DNA from: a virus
Strand: one strand, 5' to 3'
DNA length: 35,852 bases
Virus record (IMG/VR): IMGVR_UViG_3300032311_000787
Span: 1 to 35,852 of that record
Every line of letters starts with the position of its first letter. The stretch's first letter is position 1. Under the pieces are notes generated by a model. The model was given only the letters and a program-made list of their open reading frames with translations. It was not told where the DNA came from and searched no databases. The translations under genes were made by a program, and so were the position numbers. Shown here piece after piece: positions 7,274 through 15,674 of this stretch.

Positions 7274-8941
7274 TCAGAGGGCTCCGTAATCGACGGCCAT
7301 GAAGCCGCTCGGTGTGTGGATGACGGCTTCCGGCTTCACCTTCAGGACCTCTTGCGCCATCACGCCGATGAAGCGAGCCGGCGACCAGAGGTAGCGGAAC
7401 AGGTAGACCCCGAGGCCGTCCTCGCGCTCGCCAATGCGCTCGATGTCGGTCTTGAGGCGCCGGTCGGAAAAGGCGCTCGCGACAGTGCCGGCGGCGTTTA
7501 TGACCTTGCCCGCAGTTCCCACCGGGTCCCATTCCTTCGACGTCCCTGAGCCCGTCCCCGTCGAGGTTTGGCCTGTCAGGAGGTTCAGGGGCAGGCCGCC
7601 ATACATCTTGGCAATCCGCTCCAGCACGTCGAGCGGAGCGCCCTTCAAGGCCGCATCGACAGCCCGTTGATCCCCGCCGAGGGCGTTCAACAGGGCGATG
7701 TTGGCCCGGCTGTCTGCGCCCATCGTGGATCCGAGGTTGGTGAGGGAGTTGCCCGCGTTGAGCTTCCGGTCGAGGGCTGCGTCTGCCGCCCCGGCGTTGT
7801 AGCGGCCCGCCGTGTTTCTGGCGTCGGCCCCGAAGGCTGCCGCGGTGTTACGGGCGTCAGCCCCGAACCGCGCAGCGTCGTTGCGAGCAGCGGTGTTGGC
7901 GAGGGTGGCGCGGTTTCCGGCGTCGGCCCCAAAGGCCAGAGCGGAGTTCCGCGCCGCAGCGTTGGCCGCCGCCGAGGTGTTCCGCGCATTGGCGCCGAAG
8001 GCGGAGGCCGAGTTGGTGGCGTCCATGTTGGCCAGGCCGAAGCGGTTCGCCGCATCTGCATTAAACGCAGCGGCGCGATTGGCCGCATCCGCATCGGCCA
8101 GCGAGAAGGTGTTGCGGGCATTGGCTCCGAAGGCCGCAGCCGCGTTGGCTGCGTCGGCGTTCGACATGCTGACGCGGGTATTGGCGTCGGCATTGAACCG
8201 CGCCGCGTCGTTGCGGAAGCCCGCGTCCTGCGCCGACAGGCCCGCGCCGCGTGTGAAGCCCTGATCGCGGAGGTTTGCCGACAGGGAGCCGCGACCGCGA
8301 GCAAGTTCGCCTTCGGTCATTGACCGGCCAATGGCCGCACCCGAGCCGCCAAAGGCCCCGCTGCGGGCCTCGTCCAGCGCCTGGTTCGCCCGCGTCTGGC
8401 CTGCGCCGTAGTCGTAGTCCTGAAGTGCCGCGTCCACCACTTGCCCGGTGTAGGGGCTCATGTACTTGTCGAGCCCTTCCAGCAGGGACGAAGCGGCGTA
8501 GTTTGACGCTATGGCGTTCTGAGCGTCGTAGCCCTGCGCCTGCCCGGCCTTGATGGCGTCGTAGTTGGTCGCCTTGCCGGTCACGGCGTCGTAGCCCTGC
8601 CCGGTCCAGTCTACGTTGTCGTAGCCCTGCGACGTGGCGTCCGTGGCGTCGTAGCCCGAAGCGTCATAGCCGGTGGCGTCGTAGGTGTTCGCCCCGGCGC
8701 CCGCCACGTCGTTGAAGATGCCCCGCGCCGTGCCGTAGTCGTCCGACAGCTTCAGGTTGCCCGCATCGCCCCACGCCTTATTCTGGAGCGCCGACGGACC
8801 CGCCACGAAGTCGAGGGGATTGCGCCCCAGCAGGGTCGAAAGACTGCCGCCGACATCCTCCAGACCCTTCGTCACCCACGTGGGATTGATGGGCGTCGTG
8901 GTCTGGGTCGATTGGCTGGTGGTCTTGGTCTTCTTGCTCAT
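7274..8941 (-). CDS. Repeat-rich virion fibre/ejection protein with C-terminal S74-like chaperone segment
   Basis: A 555-residue protein with four zones. Residues 87-150 hold about eight YDA/GYDA repeats. Residues 249-391 hold exactly thirteen 11-residue repeats (consensus F-x-A-D-A-x-N-x-x-x-x), a hendecad pattern expected to form a long right-handed or straight coiled coil. Residues about 395-490 are a linker. Residues 491-555 resemble the start of the intramolecular chaperone / peptidase S74 domain (SDRRLKTDIERIG and IGVMAQEV). In fibres and spikes this domain drives trimerisation and may cleave itself off. Here it is short and ends after about 65 residues. The gene lies between the tail hub and the ejection proteins. 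It may be a fibre or an internal rod; the name stays open. Confidence 0.7.
   Translation of the reverse strand: MSKKTKTTSQSTQTTTPINPTWVTKGLEDVGGSLSTLLGRNPLDFVAGPSALQNKAWGDAGNLKLSDDYGTARGIFNDVAGAGANTYDATGYDASGYDATDATSQGYDNVDWTGQGYDAVTGKATNYDAIKAGQAQGYDAQNAIASNYAASSLLEGLDKYMSPYTGQVVDAALQDYDYGAGQTRANQALDEARSGAFGGSGAAIGRSMTEGELARGRGSLSANLRDQGFTRGAGLSAQDAGFRNDAARFNADANTRVSMSNADAANAAAAFGANARNTFSLADADAANRAAAFNADAANRFGLANMDATNSASAFGANARNTSAAANAAARNSALAFGADAGNRATLANTAARNDAARFGADARNTAAAFGADARNTAGRYNAGAADAALDRKLNAGNSLTNLGSTMGADSRANIALLNALGGDQRAVDAALKGAPLDVLERIAKMYGGLPLNLLTGQTSTGTGSGTSKEWDPVGTAGKVINAAGTVASAFSDRRLKTDIERIGEREDGLGVYLFRYLWSPARFIGVMAQEVLKVKPEAVIHTPSGFMAVDYGAL
7769..8197 (-). repeat. Thirteen tandem 33-bp coding repeats (hendecads)
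   Basis: This coding segment is thirteen contiguous 33-base units encoding the 11-residue repeats of the fibre-like protein. Units are diverged at the DNA level but keep F/A at position 1, A-D/N-A at positions 3-5 and Asn at position 7. No insertions or deletions interrupt the register. Confidence 0.8.
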
Positions 8942-9282
8942 GTCAGCGCCTTCCAGAGTTCCCCATTTCGGGGCTCAAAACCGTGTGCGCGGAGGGACCG
9001 TTTCCAGCCCTTCCGACCGTTGACCGTGGCCCATTGAGCGCCCTGCGCCCGTCCCCAGGCCGACATTCCGGCAATCATCGCCAGCATCTCGGACCCATCC
9101 CCGCCACCGAGCCAGACATGCATCCGCGGCGGATCGGTAATCAGTGTGGTGACAAACGCCGCCCGCTCACCCGGCCAGAGCGTTGCCCGCCCGGCCAGCA
9201 GCTCGGCAACAACCTCCGCCTCCGTCGTGTCCACCATCGCCGGCAGGAGCCAGCGGCGAACGCGCACCCATTCTGAGATCAA
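8938..9282 (-). CDS. Small protein after the tail hub, possibly GNAT-fold
   Basis: A 114-residue protein with a TTG start that overlaps the stop of the gp10-like gene (TTGA); its own stop overlaps the next gene (ATGA). The C-terminal part (about 65-108) holds a helix followed by TVNGRKGWKRSLRAHGFE, a pattern reminiscent of the last strand and helix of GNAT acetyltransferase-like phage proteins found at this position. The acetyl-CoA binding loop is not clearly visible, so the assignment is weak. Tight coupling to virion genes suggests a virion or virion-modifying role. Confidence 0.6.
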   Translation of the reverse strand: MISEWVRVRRWLLPAMVDTTEAEVVAELLAGRATLWPGERAAFVTTLITDPPRMHVWLGGGDGSEMLAMIAGMSAWGRAQGAQWATVNGRKGWKRSLRAHGFEPRNGELWKALT

Positions 9283-11078
9283 CGCTGCCCCGCCGGGACC
9301 ACATCAACGGTCGGATTGCCAAGGCGGGCAAAGGTCGGGCTTGCCGATCCTGAGAACCGCAGCTTGGCCAGCCGGCCGGAGGCCCTCACGTCGGACTTGT
9401 CTGTGCCTACGCTGATGGTCTGGCCAGAGGTCGTTGTCTCCGTGCCTTGCGGCGTGAACCGGGTGATGACCGATACGTCGATGGCCCCCACCTGGTTCTT
9501 GAAATCGGGCCAGATGGCGCGCACTTGCATCGTCACGTTGGGGTCGAGGTAGTTGTCCGCCGTCTCGATGAACCAGGACAAGGCCCCGCCGTTGGCCGTG
9601 CGGCCCTTCTCATGCCAGTAGAGGCGTCCCGAGGTATCAACCGCCATCGGGAAGCTGTTGGGGCTTGGTGGGGCGTCTGTGTAGGCCGTGCGGGCCATGA
9701 TGCCGCGATACCAGGCGTTGTCCGGGCTTTCGAGCAAGGCCGGAATGTAGGCCGCCAGATAGCGCGAGTTCTCCACCCCGTCCCGAGCGTCGGGATAGTC
9801 GATGCGGATCTCGTCGAAGAAGGCCGTTGACCCCACCGTGATCTTGTCGGTCTGCGCTGGGGCCATATTGTCGGCAAAGGCCGAGCGGATTGGGCAGGGC
9901 ACAATCTGGGCTTGGCCCCCGAGGGTGTAGGCATAGAACTGAAGGTTGGGGCCCACCCAGAACGCCCGTTGCCCGACCACGGTAAAGGCGTTCGGCCCGA
10001 TGATGCCGCACTCCTCACCCACCAGGTCAAAGCGCCAAGGCTGGACGAGGGAGCCGATGAAGGTGCCGACGTAGAGCCCGCCGGTCGTCCAGACGAGCAG
10101 GTTCTGCCCGATCACGGCCCCGCAGACGATGCGGCCCCCACCGGGGAGGCGATATTCCCGCGCCGTCGTCGCCGCCGCCGTGTTCCACTCGGTGTTGTTG
10201 CCGATCGACGAATGACGGATCACCAGCGGGTCGAAGGTGTAGGGCGCCGCCTCTTGGTTGCATCCCAGGGCGAACACCTGACGGGTCGGAGAGACGAGGG
10301 CGTATGTGACCTGAACCGGGGCATTGGCGACCACCGCCGCCCGCGAGGCCGTGTTGTTGGTCCATGTGTAGATCGCCCCGTTCCTCGGGTTGGCGATCAG
10401 GTTCTGGCCCCAAGCGCTCATCGACCACGTGCGGGGGAAGTAATCGACCGTGGACGGGCTGGAGTAGGTGCCGGTGGAGTAGGTCCCCGTTCCGTAGCCA
10501 GCGCCGCCAGTGCCGTCCACATTGCCCGCAGGCAGGGCCACTTGCGGGGTGACGATGACGCCCGATCCGCCGCCCGTCGCCGGTGAGGTCGCGTTCGACG
10601 TGAAGGTGTAGGTGTAGGAATTGGCGTCCACCACCGTGATGGTGAAGGTGCCGTTCGGCGTGATGCCTCCAACCGCGATCGCGCCGGCGAAGATGACGCT
10701 GTTACCGGTTGCCAGCCCATGCGCCGTGTGCGCCACCGTCACCACCGCAGAGCCGCTCGTCACGGTCAGGGGATTGGCGCTCAGAAGCGTCGGCGGGCCA
10801 AACGGGGTGATGTCGTAGACCGCACCGCCCTGATAGACCTGAAGCGCCGAGTGCGAGCCGGAGGCGATGTTGAGAACCGCCGCGTTATCCGTCCAGCCGA
10901 ACAGCTTGCGGACGATGCCGGTCAGCGCCGTGGTCGTAATGGCTTCCCAGCCGCCCACCACTTCCGCCCGGCCCCGCCAGAACCGCACGTTGGAGCCATC
11001 GGCATACCGGCCCGAGGCGGCAAAGGTCGTGTCGTCGTTGTTCAGCCCGGGGGGAAGCTCAAAGACGACGCGGGGCAT
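9279..11078 (-). CDS. P22 gp10-like tail hub / packaged-DNA stabilisation protein
   Basis: A 599-residue beta-rich protein. The N-terminal region (PGLNNDDTTFAASGRYADGS) and the repeated W/Y-rich strands between 180 and 500 match the gp10-like family, which plugs the portal and binds tail fibres in podoviruses. It is longer than P22 gp10 (472 aa), partly because residues 102-176 form an inserted beta domain. That domain also occurs in the fibre-type protein at 12738-13403. The gene lies downstream of the portal, coat and adaptor genes in the expected order. The family call rests on N-terminal similarity, size and context. Confidence 0.7.
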   Translation of the reverse strand: MPRVVFELPPGLNNDDTTFAASGRYADGSNVRFWRGRAEVVGGWEAITTTALTGIVRKLFGWTDNAAVLNIASGSHSALQVYQGGAVYDITPFGPPTLLSANPLTVTSGSAVVTVAHTAHGLATGNSVIFAGAIAVGGITPNGTFTITVVDANSYTYTFTSNATSPATGGGSGVIVTPQVALPAGNVDGTGGAGYGTGTYSTGTYSSPSTVDYFPRTWSMSAWGQNLIANPRNGAIYTWTNNTASRAAVVANAPVQVTYALVSPTRQVFALGCNQEAAPYTFDPLVIRHSSIGNNTEWNTAAATTAREYRLPGGGRIVCGAVIGQNLLVWTTGGLYVGTFIGSLVQPWRFDLVGEECGIIGPNAFTVVGQRAFWVGPNLQFYAYTLGGQAQIVPCPIRSAFADNMAPAQTDKITVGSTAFFDEIRIDYPDARDGVENSRYLAAYIPALLESPDNAWYRGIMARTAYTDAPPSPNSFPMAVDTSGRLYWHEKGRTANGGALSWFIETADNYLDPNVTMQVRAIWPDFKNQVGAIDVSVITRFTPQGTETTTSGQTISVGTDKSDVRASGRLAKLRFSGSASPTFARLGNPTVDVVPAGQR

Positions 11079-11081
11079 GGA

Positions 11082-11390
11082 TCAGCTCCAGTCGCAGCGG
11101 GGCGGATAGGAGGGGCGGTCGTATTGGCCTTGGCGCTTGCCCTCGTCGCGCTCGATGGCCTTCTCGCAATGGTCGGGGTCGATCCAGTCGAGAACCTGGC
11201 ACAGGACGCACGCGAACTTGCGGCCCCTGCGCCGGTCTTTGGCAATGCGAGAACTGATCGTTTCATCCTCATCGCCGCCGAATATGACGTTCAGCACCTG
11301 ATCCAGCGCCACGAACAGCCGCCGGAAATAGGTCAGGATCGGGCGCCCCCGGACATAGGTTTCCTGCTGCGGATAGTCCTTCTCCGTCAC
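11082..11390 (-). CDS. Conserved podoviral small protein (function unknown)
   Basis: A 102-residue soluble protein. It has the layout LDQVLNVIFGG-DEDETISSR, then a basic stretch and DPDHCEKA near residue 73-80, a pattern I recognise from hypothetical proteins that recur in proteobacterial phages next to virion genes. Three Cys (about 62, 65, 75) and nearby acidic or His residues could bind a metal. It overlaps the upstream gene by four bases and lies 3 bp before the tail-hub gene. No enzymatic role can be assigned. Confidence 0.65.
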   Translation of the reverse strand: MTEKDYPQQETYVRGRPILTYFRRLFVALDQVLNVIFGGDEDETISSRIAKDRRRGRKFACVLCQVLDWIDPDHCEKAIERDEGKRQGQYDRPSYPPRCDWS

Positions 11391-11818
11391 GGCTTCACCC
11401 CGGCAAGGATCTGCGCCGCCCGGCCCGTGCCGAGCAGCCCGCCCAGTTCCAGCATCGGCACGCCGCGCTGCATGTCAGGATCGGACAGGCGAACCATCGT
11501 CGCCGCGTCGAGCATGTCCTGATAGTCGGCAATGGTGGGGTAGGCCGCCGCAGCCTGCCGGATGGCAATGCGCTCGGCCTGGGTGAACAGCCGCAGGAAG
11601 TCCACCTTGTTGAGTTCATCCACCGGGGGAGGCGGGGGCGGTTCCGGGGTGAACGGGAAGAACCCCTGCCCGTCGAAGCCGAGTTCCTCCGCCGCCACGC
11701 CGAGAGCGGCGGTCAGGTCGGCAAGGCTGTTGTCCGACAGGCCCACCAGAGCGGCGGGAAGCGGGGCCGGGTCGCCCATGAGAGCGTCGGGGAGGGTCTT
11801 GCGTTGATAGAGGGTCAT
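11387..11818 (-). CDS. Small protein after the glycine-rich adhesin, possible fibre chaperone
   Basis: A 143-residue protein starting at the ATG (11818) that overlaps the stop of the adhesin gene in an ATGA. A His-rich extension further upstream is in frame but would read through the adhesin and looks like a shadow. There is a run of Pro near residue 60 (PEPPPPPPVDEL), then a helical C-terminal half. Its position just after a putative adhesin suggests fibre assembly, as for many small downstream proteins, but no chaperone family was recognised. Confidence 0.65.
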   Translation of the reverse strand: MTLYQRKTLPDALMGDPAPLPAALVGLSDNSLADLTAALGVAAEELGFDGQGFFPFTPEPPPPPPVDELNKVDFLRLFTQAERIAIRQAAAAYPTIADYQDMLDAATMVRLSDPDMQRGVPMLELGGLLGTGRAAQILAGVKP

Positions 11819-12738
11819 GCGGTCCTCGTGAACGTGCCGCCAGTGGTGAACGTGTGGATGGTGAAGAGGCCGGAGGTGGTGATGGTGCCGCCGGTGCAAG
11901 TGAAGGTGCCGGTGAGGTAGCGCCAGATGACCACGCCAGAGCCGCCGTTGCCGCCCTGGTCGTAAACCGGCCCGGTTTGAGCGCCCGCGCCGCCACCACC
12001 GCCACCTCGGTTGGCCGGAGCGTCAGCGCCGTTTCCATTTCCGCCAGCGCCCGCCGAACTCCCGCCAGCCGGACCCGGATTGAGGATGTTCGGCCCGTCG
12101 TTGTTGCCGCCCGCACCGCCTCCAGCGGCGTAGTTGATGAGGCTTCCGGAGATGTTGGAGTTGATGCCGAGGCCACCGCTTGCGCCAGCAGGCTTGCCAG
12201 TCTCCCCGGCGCCACCGGCACCGCCGCCACCGCCTGCATCGTTCGCGTTGTTCGCGCCGCCGACAAAGCCTTGACCGGCAGTCGGAGCGCCACCGGCACC
12301 GGGTGAATATGCCCCACCGCCGCCGCCAGACCCGCCCGGATAGCCAGCCCCCCGGCTCCTACCACCACCGCCGCCGATTGCTGTGCCGACCGTTGCAACG
12401 ACGCTGTTGGTTCCGTCCGCCCCGTCGTTTCCGCGTGGCCCGGCTTTGTTGCCTCCGAGACCGCCGGTCCCGACCGTGACGGCGTAGGAACCGATTGCAA
12501 GAACAGTGGTTCCGCTGATGACGCCGCCAGCCCCACCACCGCCAGAAGCGCCCGCGCCGCCACCGCCGCCACCGGCAATGATGAGGTAATCAAACGAGGG
12601 TGCAGGCCCGCCCTTCTTCCGCCCGTCCATCCCCTGCGCCCGCACACCCATGCCCCCCATGGCCATGCTCTGAGAGCCAGCCGGCAGGGTCATGGATTGA
12701 GCGAGAAGGCCCGTAGGCCCGAGGGGATTGGTGGGCAT
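11815..12738 (-). CDS. Glycine-rich receptor-binding tip protein (adhesin)
   Basis: A 307-residue protein. Residues about 50-270 are polyglycine-rich blocks flanked by the signatures FDYLIIAGGGGGG and GSGVVIWRYLTG, which mark the glycine-rich domain of phage and prophage fibre tips. In T-even relatives (gp38-type) such domains form polyglycine-II bundles whose variable loops contact the host receptor. The last 30 residues form a beta segment. Together with the neighbours this is the likely host-range determinant. It is not similar to the P22 tailspike, and no endoglycosidase is seen. Confidence 0.75.
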   Translation of the reverse strand: MPTNPLGPTGLLAQSMTLPAGSQSMAMGGMGVRAQGMDGRKKGGPAPSFDYLIIAGGGGGGAGASGGGGAGGVISGTTVLAIGSYAVTVGTGGLGGNKAGPRGNDGADGTNSVVATVGTAIGGGGGRSRGAGYPGGSGGGGGAYSPGAGGAPTAGQGFVGGANNANDAGGGGGAGGAGETGKPAGASGGLGINSNISGSLINYAAGGGAGGNNDGPNILNPGPAGGSSAGAGGNGNGADAPANRGGGGGGAGAQTGPVYDQGGNGGSGVVIWRYLTGTFTCTGGTITTSGLFTIHTFTTGGTFTRTA

Positions 12739-13403
12739 CAGTAGCCGAAGCCTTCCGCGCGGAAGACGATGCCGGTGTTCGTCACGCCAATGCCGACGTA
12801 GAGGGTGTCAGAGGGCCCCAGGATCAGCGGCGCACTGTCCGAATAGCCCATGTCAACCGCCGTTTGACCTGTGGTCTGGGCCACCGTGTAAGCCGCCATG
12901 AGGATGGAGCGGATGAGGCGCTTCGTGGTGCCGCCGTCGTTGGAGACGTAGAGCTGAAGTTCCGTCGCCGTGTTGGTGGCGCGGGCCAGAGCCGTGAGCC
13001 GCGTGATCCGCGCCCCGTTGGCCGAGGTGCGGGCCAGTTGCGCCAGAACCGCCGAACCGCCGCCAGTGGCGCTTGAGGTGGCGCTGGAGCCATGCGTGAT
13101 GGTGTAGGTGTCCGCCGTCAGCACGGTGATGCTGTAGGCGCCCGATGGCGTGATGCCGCCGACCGCCGCCGCCCCTGACACCGTGATCTGCATCCCGGTG
13201 AACAGGCCGTGGTCGGGGTGCGATACCGTGACCGTGGCCGACAGGTTCACCACGGTGAAGGGGTTGACGGGAAGCAGGTCCTGACGGGCGAGCAAGACCG
13301 TGTTAGTCGGGCTGTCCGTATAGGTCGAGTTCGCCGTCGTGGCGACCGCCACAGCCGTGAAAGGCCGCTGCGGAGTGATGATGGAGTTTGAGGCAATGGC
13401 CAT
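12738..13403 (-). CDS. Fibre-type structural protein with duplicated beta domain
   Basis: A 221-residue beta-rich protein. Residues 47-120 contain the pattern NPFTV...V.H..HGL.TG..I...GA.AVGGITP.G.Y.ITV, which also forms an insertion in the gp10-like hub (hub residues 102-176). The rest (about 120-221) resembles the head-binding or tail-attachment beta region of hypothetical virion proteins. The shared domain suggests that both proteins assemble at the same interface or arose by domain shuffling. Its start touches the adhesin stop region; it is part of the contiguous tail cluster. Confidence 0.65.
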   Translation of the reverse strand: MAIASNSIITPQRPFTAVAVATTANSTYTDSPTNTVLLARQDLLPVNPFTVVNLSATVTVSHPDHGLFTGMQITVSGAAAVGGITPSGAYSITVLTADTYTITHGSSATSSATGGGSAVLAQLARTSANGARITRLTALARATNTATELQLYVSNDGGTTKRLIRSILMAAYTVAQTTGQTAVDMGYSDSAPLILGPSDTLYVGIGVTNTGIVFRAEGFGY

Positions 13404-13415
13404 GGTTCAGGGTTC

Positions 13416-14114
13416 CTAGAGCGCAGCCGCGAAGGCGATGGCGAGTTTGGTGGCCGTCGCGGTCTTCGCGGCCTGGTCGGTGGCGTAGTCGGTGAGGTTG
13501 GAGGTCGCGAGCGGCGGAAGGTCGCCAATGCTGAGGGTCGGGATGCCCCAGGAGGCAACCGTGCCGTTGGTGATGAGCGCCTTGCCGGCGTTGCCGCCTT
13601 GGCCGGGGAGCGAGCCGGCCGCCATGGTGAAGGCCACGCCGTCCACATAGCCCTTGGTCGCCGCATCCGTTGCCGCCGAGGGTGTCCCGAGGCCAGTCAG
13701 CGTCACGCCGCCGAAAGCCGTCGTGGTCGACGTCCGGTAGTAGTTGATGCCGTCCGGCGAGTAGCAGAAGCCTACGTCACCCGCGGCGAATGTCGCTGTG
13801 GCGCCAGACCCGGTCGTCACGATGACCGAGCCCGAGGCCGCGTTGCGTACGAAGTAGAGCTTCTTCACGCCGGGCGCCGTGATGGTGCCGCCGGTTCCGC
13901 CGGTAATGTTCAGAGCCAGACACCGGGCCTGATCCGTCGCGCCGTTGACGCTGGTAAGGCTCAGGGAGCCCGACAGGGCCTGTGTGACCGCGCCGGCAAG
14001 GGCATCCTCCAGAAGCTGGAAAACGCCCGTGTTGAGCGTTGTGCCCCACGTATTGAGGTTGTCGCCGGGGGCCTGATAATTCAGCCGGAACGATGTGGAA
14101 TAGGACGAAGCCAT
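13416..14114 (-). CDS. Tail fibre-type protein
   Basis: A 232-residue protein. The N-terminal motif YSTSFRLNYQAPGDNLNTWG occurs at the start of many short phage fibre proteins. A Gly/Thr/Ser-rich beta region follows, and later a typical AATKGYVDG collagen-free fibre motif (about 150) that leads to a helical or triple-stranded shaft. The C-terminus is alanine-rich. It is preceded by an 86-residue gene whose start lies just upstream. Likely role: shaft or adaptor of the receptor-binding apparatus. Confidence 0.7.
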   Translation of the reverse strand: MASSYSTSFRLNYQAPGDNLNTWGTTLNTGVFQLLEDALAGAVTQALSGSLSLTSVNGATDQARCLALNITGGTGGTITAPGVKKLYFVRNAASGSVIVTTGSGATATFAAGDVGFCYSPDGINYYRTSTTTAFGGVTLTGLGTPSAATDAATKGYVDGVAFTMAAGSLPGQGGNAGKALITNGTVASWGIPTLSIGDLPPLATSNLTDYATDQAAKTATATKLAIAFAAAL

Positions 14115-14375
14115 TTATAGCGCGCTCCCGTCAGCCCGCAGCCAGGTGTAGACCCCGGCGACAGGTGTGCTGATGGCGATAGAGTTCCGGTCGGACACGT
14201 GGATCATGCAGGCCCGCCAGCTATCGGCCGGCGGCAGGGAGGCGAACAGGACCGTGGCAAGCTGCACCGGCTGGGTCGGTGTCTGGATCTCGGCTGCCGC
14301 GTCCGACAAGTCCTGGAGGATGGCGGAAATCGGAAAGCCGAGGTCGGGGCTGATCGGGCGGACGGCAACCGGCAT
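14115..14375 (-). CDS. Small tail-associated protein of unknown function
   Basis: An 86-residue soluble protein with a beta-rich C-terminal half (CMIHVSDRNSIAISTPVAGV). It starts right at the end of the adaptor gene (single-base overlap at 14375) and stops directly before the fibre gene. The motif, in which an R/D-containing strand is followed by a TW-type end, occurs in small proteins that accompany fibre genes. Probably a virion component; not assigned to a family. Confidence 0.6.
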   Translation of the reverse strand: MPVAVRPISPDLGFPISAILQDLSDAAAEIQTPTQPVQLATVLFASLPPADSWRACMIHVSDRNSIAISTPVAGVYTWLRADGSAL

Positions 14376-15031
14376 CAGAAGCCCCGGTTGATGTTGAAGC
14401 CGCCACGATTGCCCCGGAAGGTCAGCGCCCCCGGCTCAGTCGAAAGCGTCACCAGCGACTTTTCACGGCCCTCCTTCGCCTTGGCCTTCATGATGGCGTC
14501 TTGGTATTTCGCTTCCCACAGGCCCGCCGCCTCAGTGTCCCGCAGATAGGGCGCCGCCTCTTTCAAGGCCCCGTAGAGGTAGACGTTGGGGTAGTTGGTG
14601 AGGACGAGGTTGGTGGGGTTGGCGTCCGACAGGGTCACGCCGCCGATCATCCGCAGGGTCAGCGAATAGGCGCTCCCCGCCGGGCGCTCAAAGGCAATGC
14701 TCGACCCGTCAATGCTCCACAGCAAAGGGATGCCCGGCGTGGTGCTTGTCACCAGCAGCTCAGGGGCCATGAACCGCAGGGGATCGCCACGGCCATAGGG
14801 CCAGTTGATCCAGAGGTTCTGAGGCTCCCGGAAGCCCGTCGGCAGGGCAATGAACCGCGAGTTTGTCACCGCGGTTAGGGCCTGATCGCTCTCCACCGTC
14901 CGCAAGTCGAAGTGGCTGTTAATGTCCGCTTCGGCCAGGGCGATGAAGTCCGGGATCGTCGTCGTCAGGTCGGTACGGTTCAGGAAGTCCGCGACCGACG
15001 CCTTAAGCTCGGAGAAGGTCGTGAGGGCCAC
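14375..15031 (-). CDS. Phage adaptor protein (head-tail connector)
   Basis: A 218-residue protein. A GTG start at 15031 was chosen because GGAGG lies 7 bases upstream and the upstream gene stops at 15034; the longer in-frame extension would run through that gene. The N-terminal helix (TFSELKASVADFLNRTDL), the ADINSHFDLR segment and the later beta part match the phage adaptor family that attaches below the portal in podoviruses (P22 gp4 position). Expected role: a dodecameric ring joining portal and tail hub. Confidence 0.72.
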   Translation of the reverse strand: MALTTFSELKASVADFLNRTDLTTTIPDFIALAEADINSHFDLRTVESDQALTAVTNSRFIALPTGFREPQNLWINWPYGRGDPLRFMAPELLVTSTTPGIPLLWSIDGSSIAFERPAGSAYSLTLRMIGGVTLSDANPTNLVLTNYPNVYLYGALKEAAPYLRDTEAAGLWEAKYQDAIMKAKAKEGREKSLVTLSTEPGALTFRGNRGGFNINRGF

Positions 15032-15033
15032 CG

Positions 15034-15627
15034 TTATTCCTCCGTCCAGACCAGGGCGACGTCCAGGGCGCCGCCCGCCGGCATGGAGGTGCCGTTCATG
15101 CCCACGCCGATGAACTCTGTCACACCGCGCAGGTTCGGGGCCTTGTCGTTCTGCCAGGTGTACTGGAACAGGAAGCGGTCGATTGAGCCGTTGGCCGCCG
15201 GGGCCAGGTTTAGACGGCAACCGTCCAGCATGGTGCCCGCGCCCGCCGTAGCGCCTGCCGAGGCGTAGTGGACGAGGCTTGCCGTCGAGGCCGGGTCAGT
15301 CGTGTCCGCCGCCACGCGGGTAATGGCCGTGGGCGTGCCGCCGGCGTAGACCGCCGTCCGCTTCCAGATGTAGATCGGGACGTTAGTGGCGCTCGTCGCC
15401 GTGCCGGACACGATGATGCCCTTGAGGCGGATCAGTTTAGTGGCGGAGCCGCCGAGGGCGACAAGGTCATTGACCGCGCCGGTCGGGTTCAGGCCGAACG
15501 AAAACGAGCGGTAGGTATTGCGCTCCGGCTCGTTGTCGGCGGCGGGGATGGTGAAGTTGAGACCCGAGCCGCTGTTCACGGCCAGTTGGCGGGTTCCGTC
15601 ACGCAGGACAGCAAAAGCTTCAGGCAC
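15034..15627 (-). CDS. Beta-rich virion protein following the coat block, unknown function
   Basis: A 197-residue protein with a GTG start and a good GGAGG seven bases upstream. The composition is typical of beta-sandwich virion proteins (Ala, Gly, Thr, Val), with segments such as FLFQYTWQNDKAPNLRG. It is the first gene after the terminator that follows the coat/decoration genes. A copy of the capsid-module stem-loop lies 23 nt upstream of its start. It could be a decoration or head-completion protein. Confidence 0.65.
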   Translation of the reverse strand: MPEAFAVLRDGTRQLAVNSGSGLNFTIPAADNEPERNTYRSFSFGLNPTGAVNDLVALGGSATKLIRLKGIIVSGTATSATNVPIYIWKRTAVYAGGTPTAITRVAADTTDPASTASLVHYASAGATAGAGTMLDGCRLNLAPAANGSIDRFLFQYTWQNDKAPNLRGVTEFIGVGMNGTSMPAGGALDVALVWTEE

Positions 15628-15650
15628 GAGCGGCCTCCGTCATGGGATGG

Positions 15651-15671
15651 GGCGCGTCATCTCGACGGGCC
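15651..15671 (-). promoter_or_regulatory. Capsid-module leader stem-loop, copy 1
   Basis: On the minus strand the RNA folds as two stem blocks (GGC/GCC and CGUC/GACG, one C-C mismatch) around a GAGAU loop. It ends 23 nt before the GTG start of the next gene. Identical to copy 2 (17310-17330), with the same stem as copy 3 (18290-18309). Confidence 0.65.
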
Positions 15672-15674
15672 AAA

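Noticed and set aside
7769-8197. Possible CRISPR-like tandem repeat
   Set aside because: The 33-bp units are contiguous, diverged and in frame; there are no spacers.
7568-8323. Plus-strand ORFs opposite the fibre-like gene
   Set aside because: Their repeats mirror the hendecad-coding DNA; no ribosome binding site or recognisable domain.
11616-12647. 343-codon minus ORF across the glycine-rich gene
   Set aside because: It is an out-of-frame shadow of the Gly-rich coding DNA (Ser/Ala/Arg-rich) and conflicts with the adhesin and its coupled neighbour.
14375-15220. Longer N-terminal form of the adaptor protein
   Set aside because: The extra 63 residues are Arg/Pro-rich and lie within the gene that ends at 15034; GTG 15031 has a ribosome binding site.
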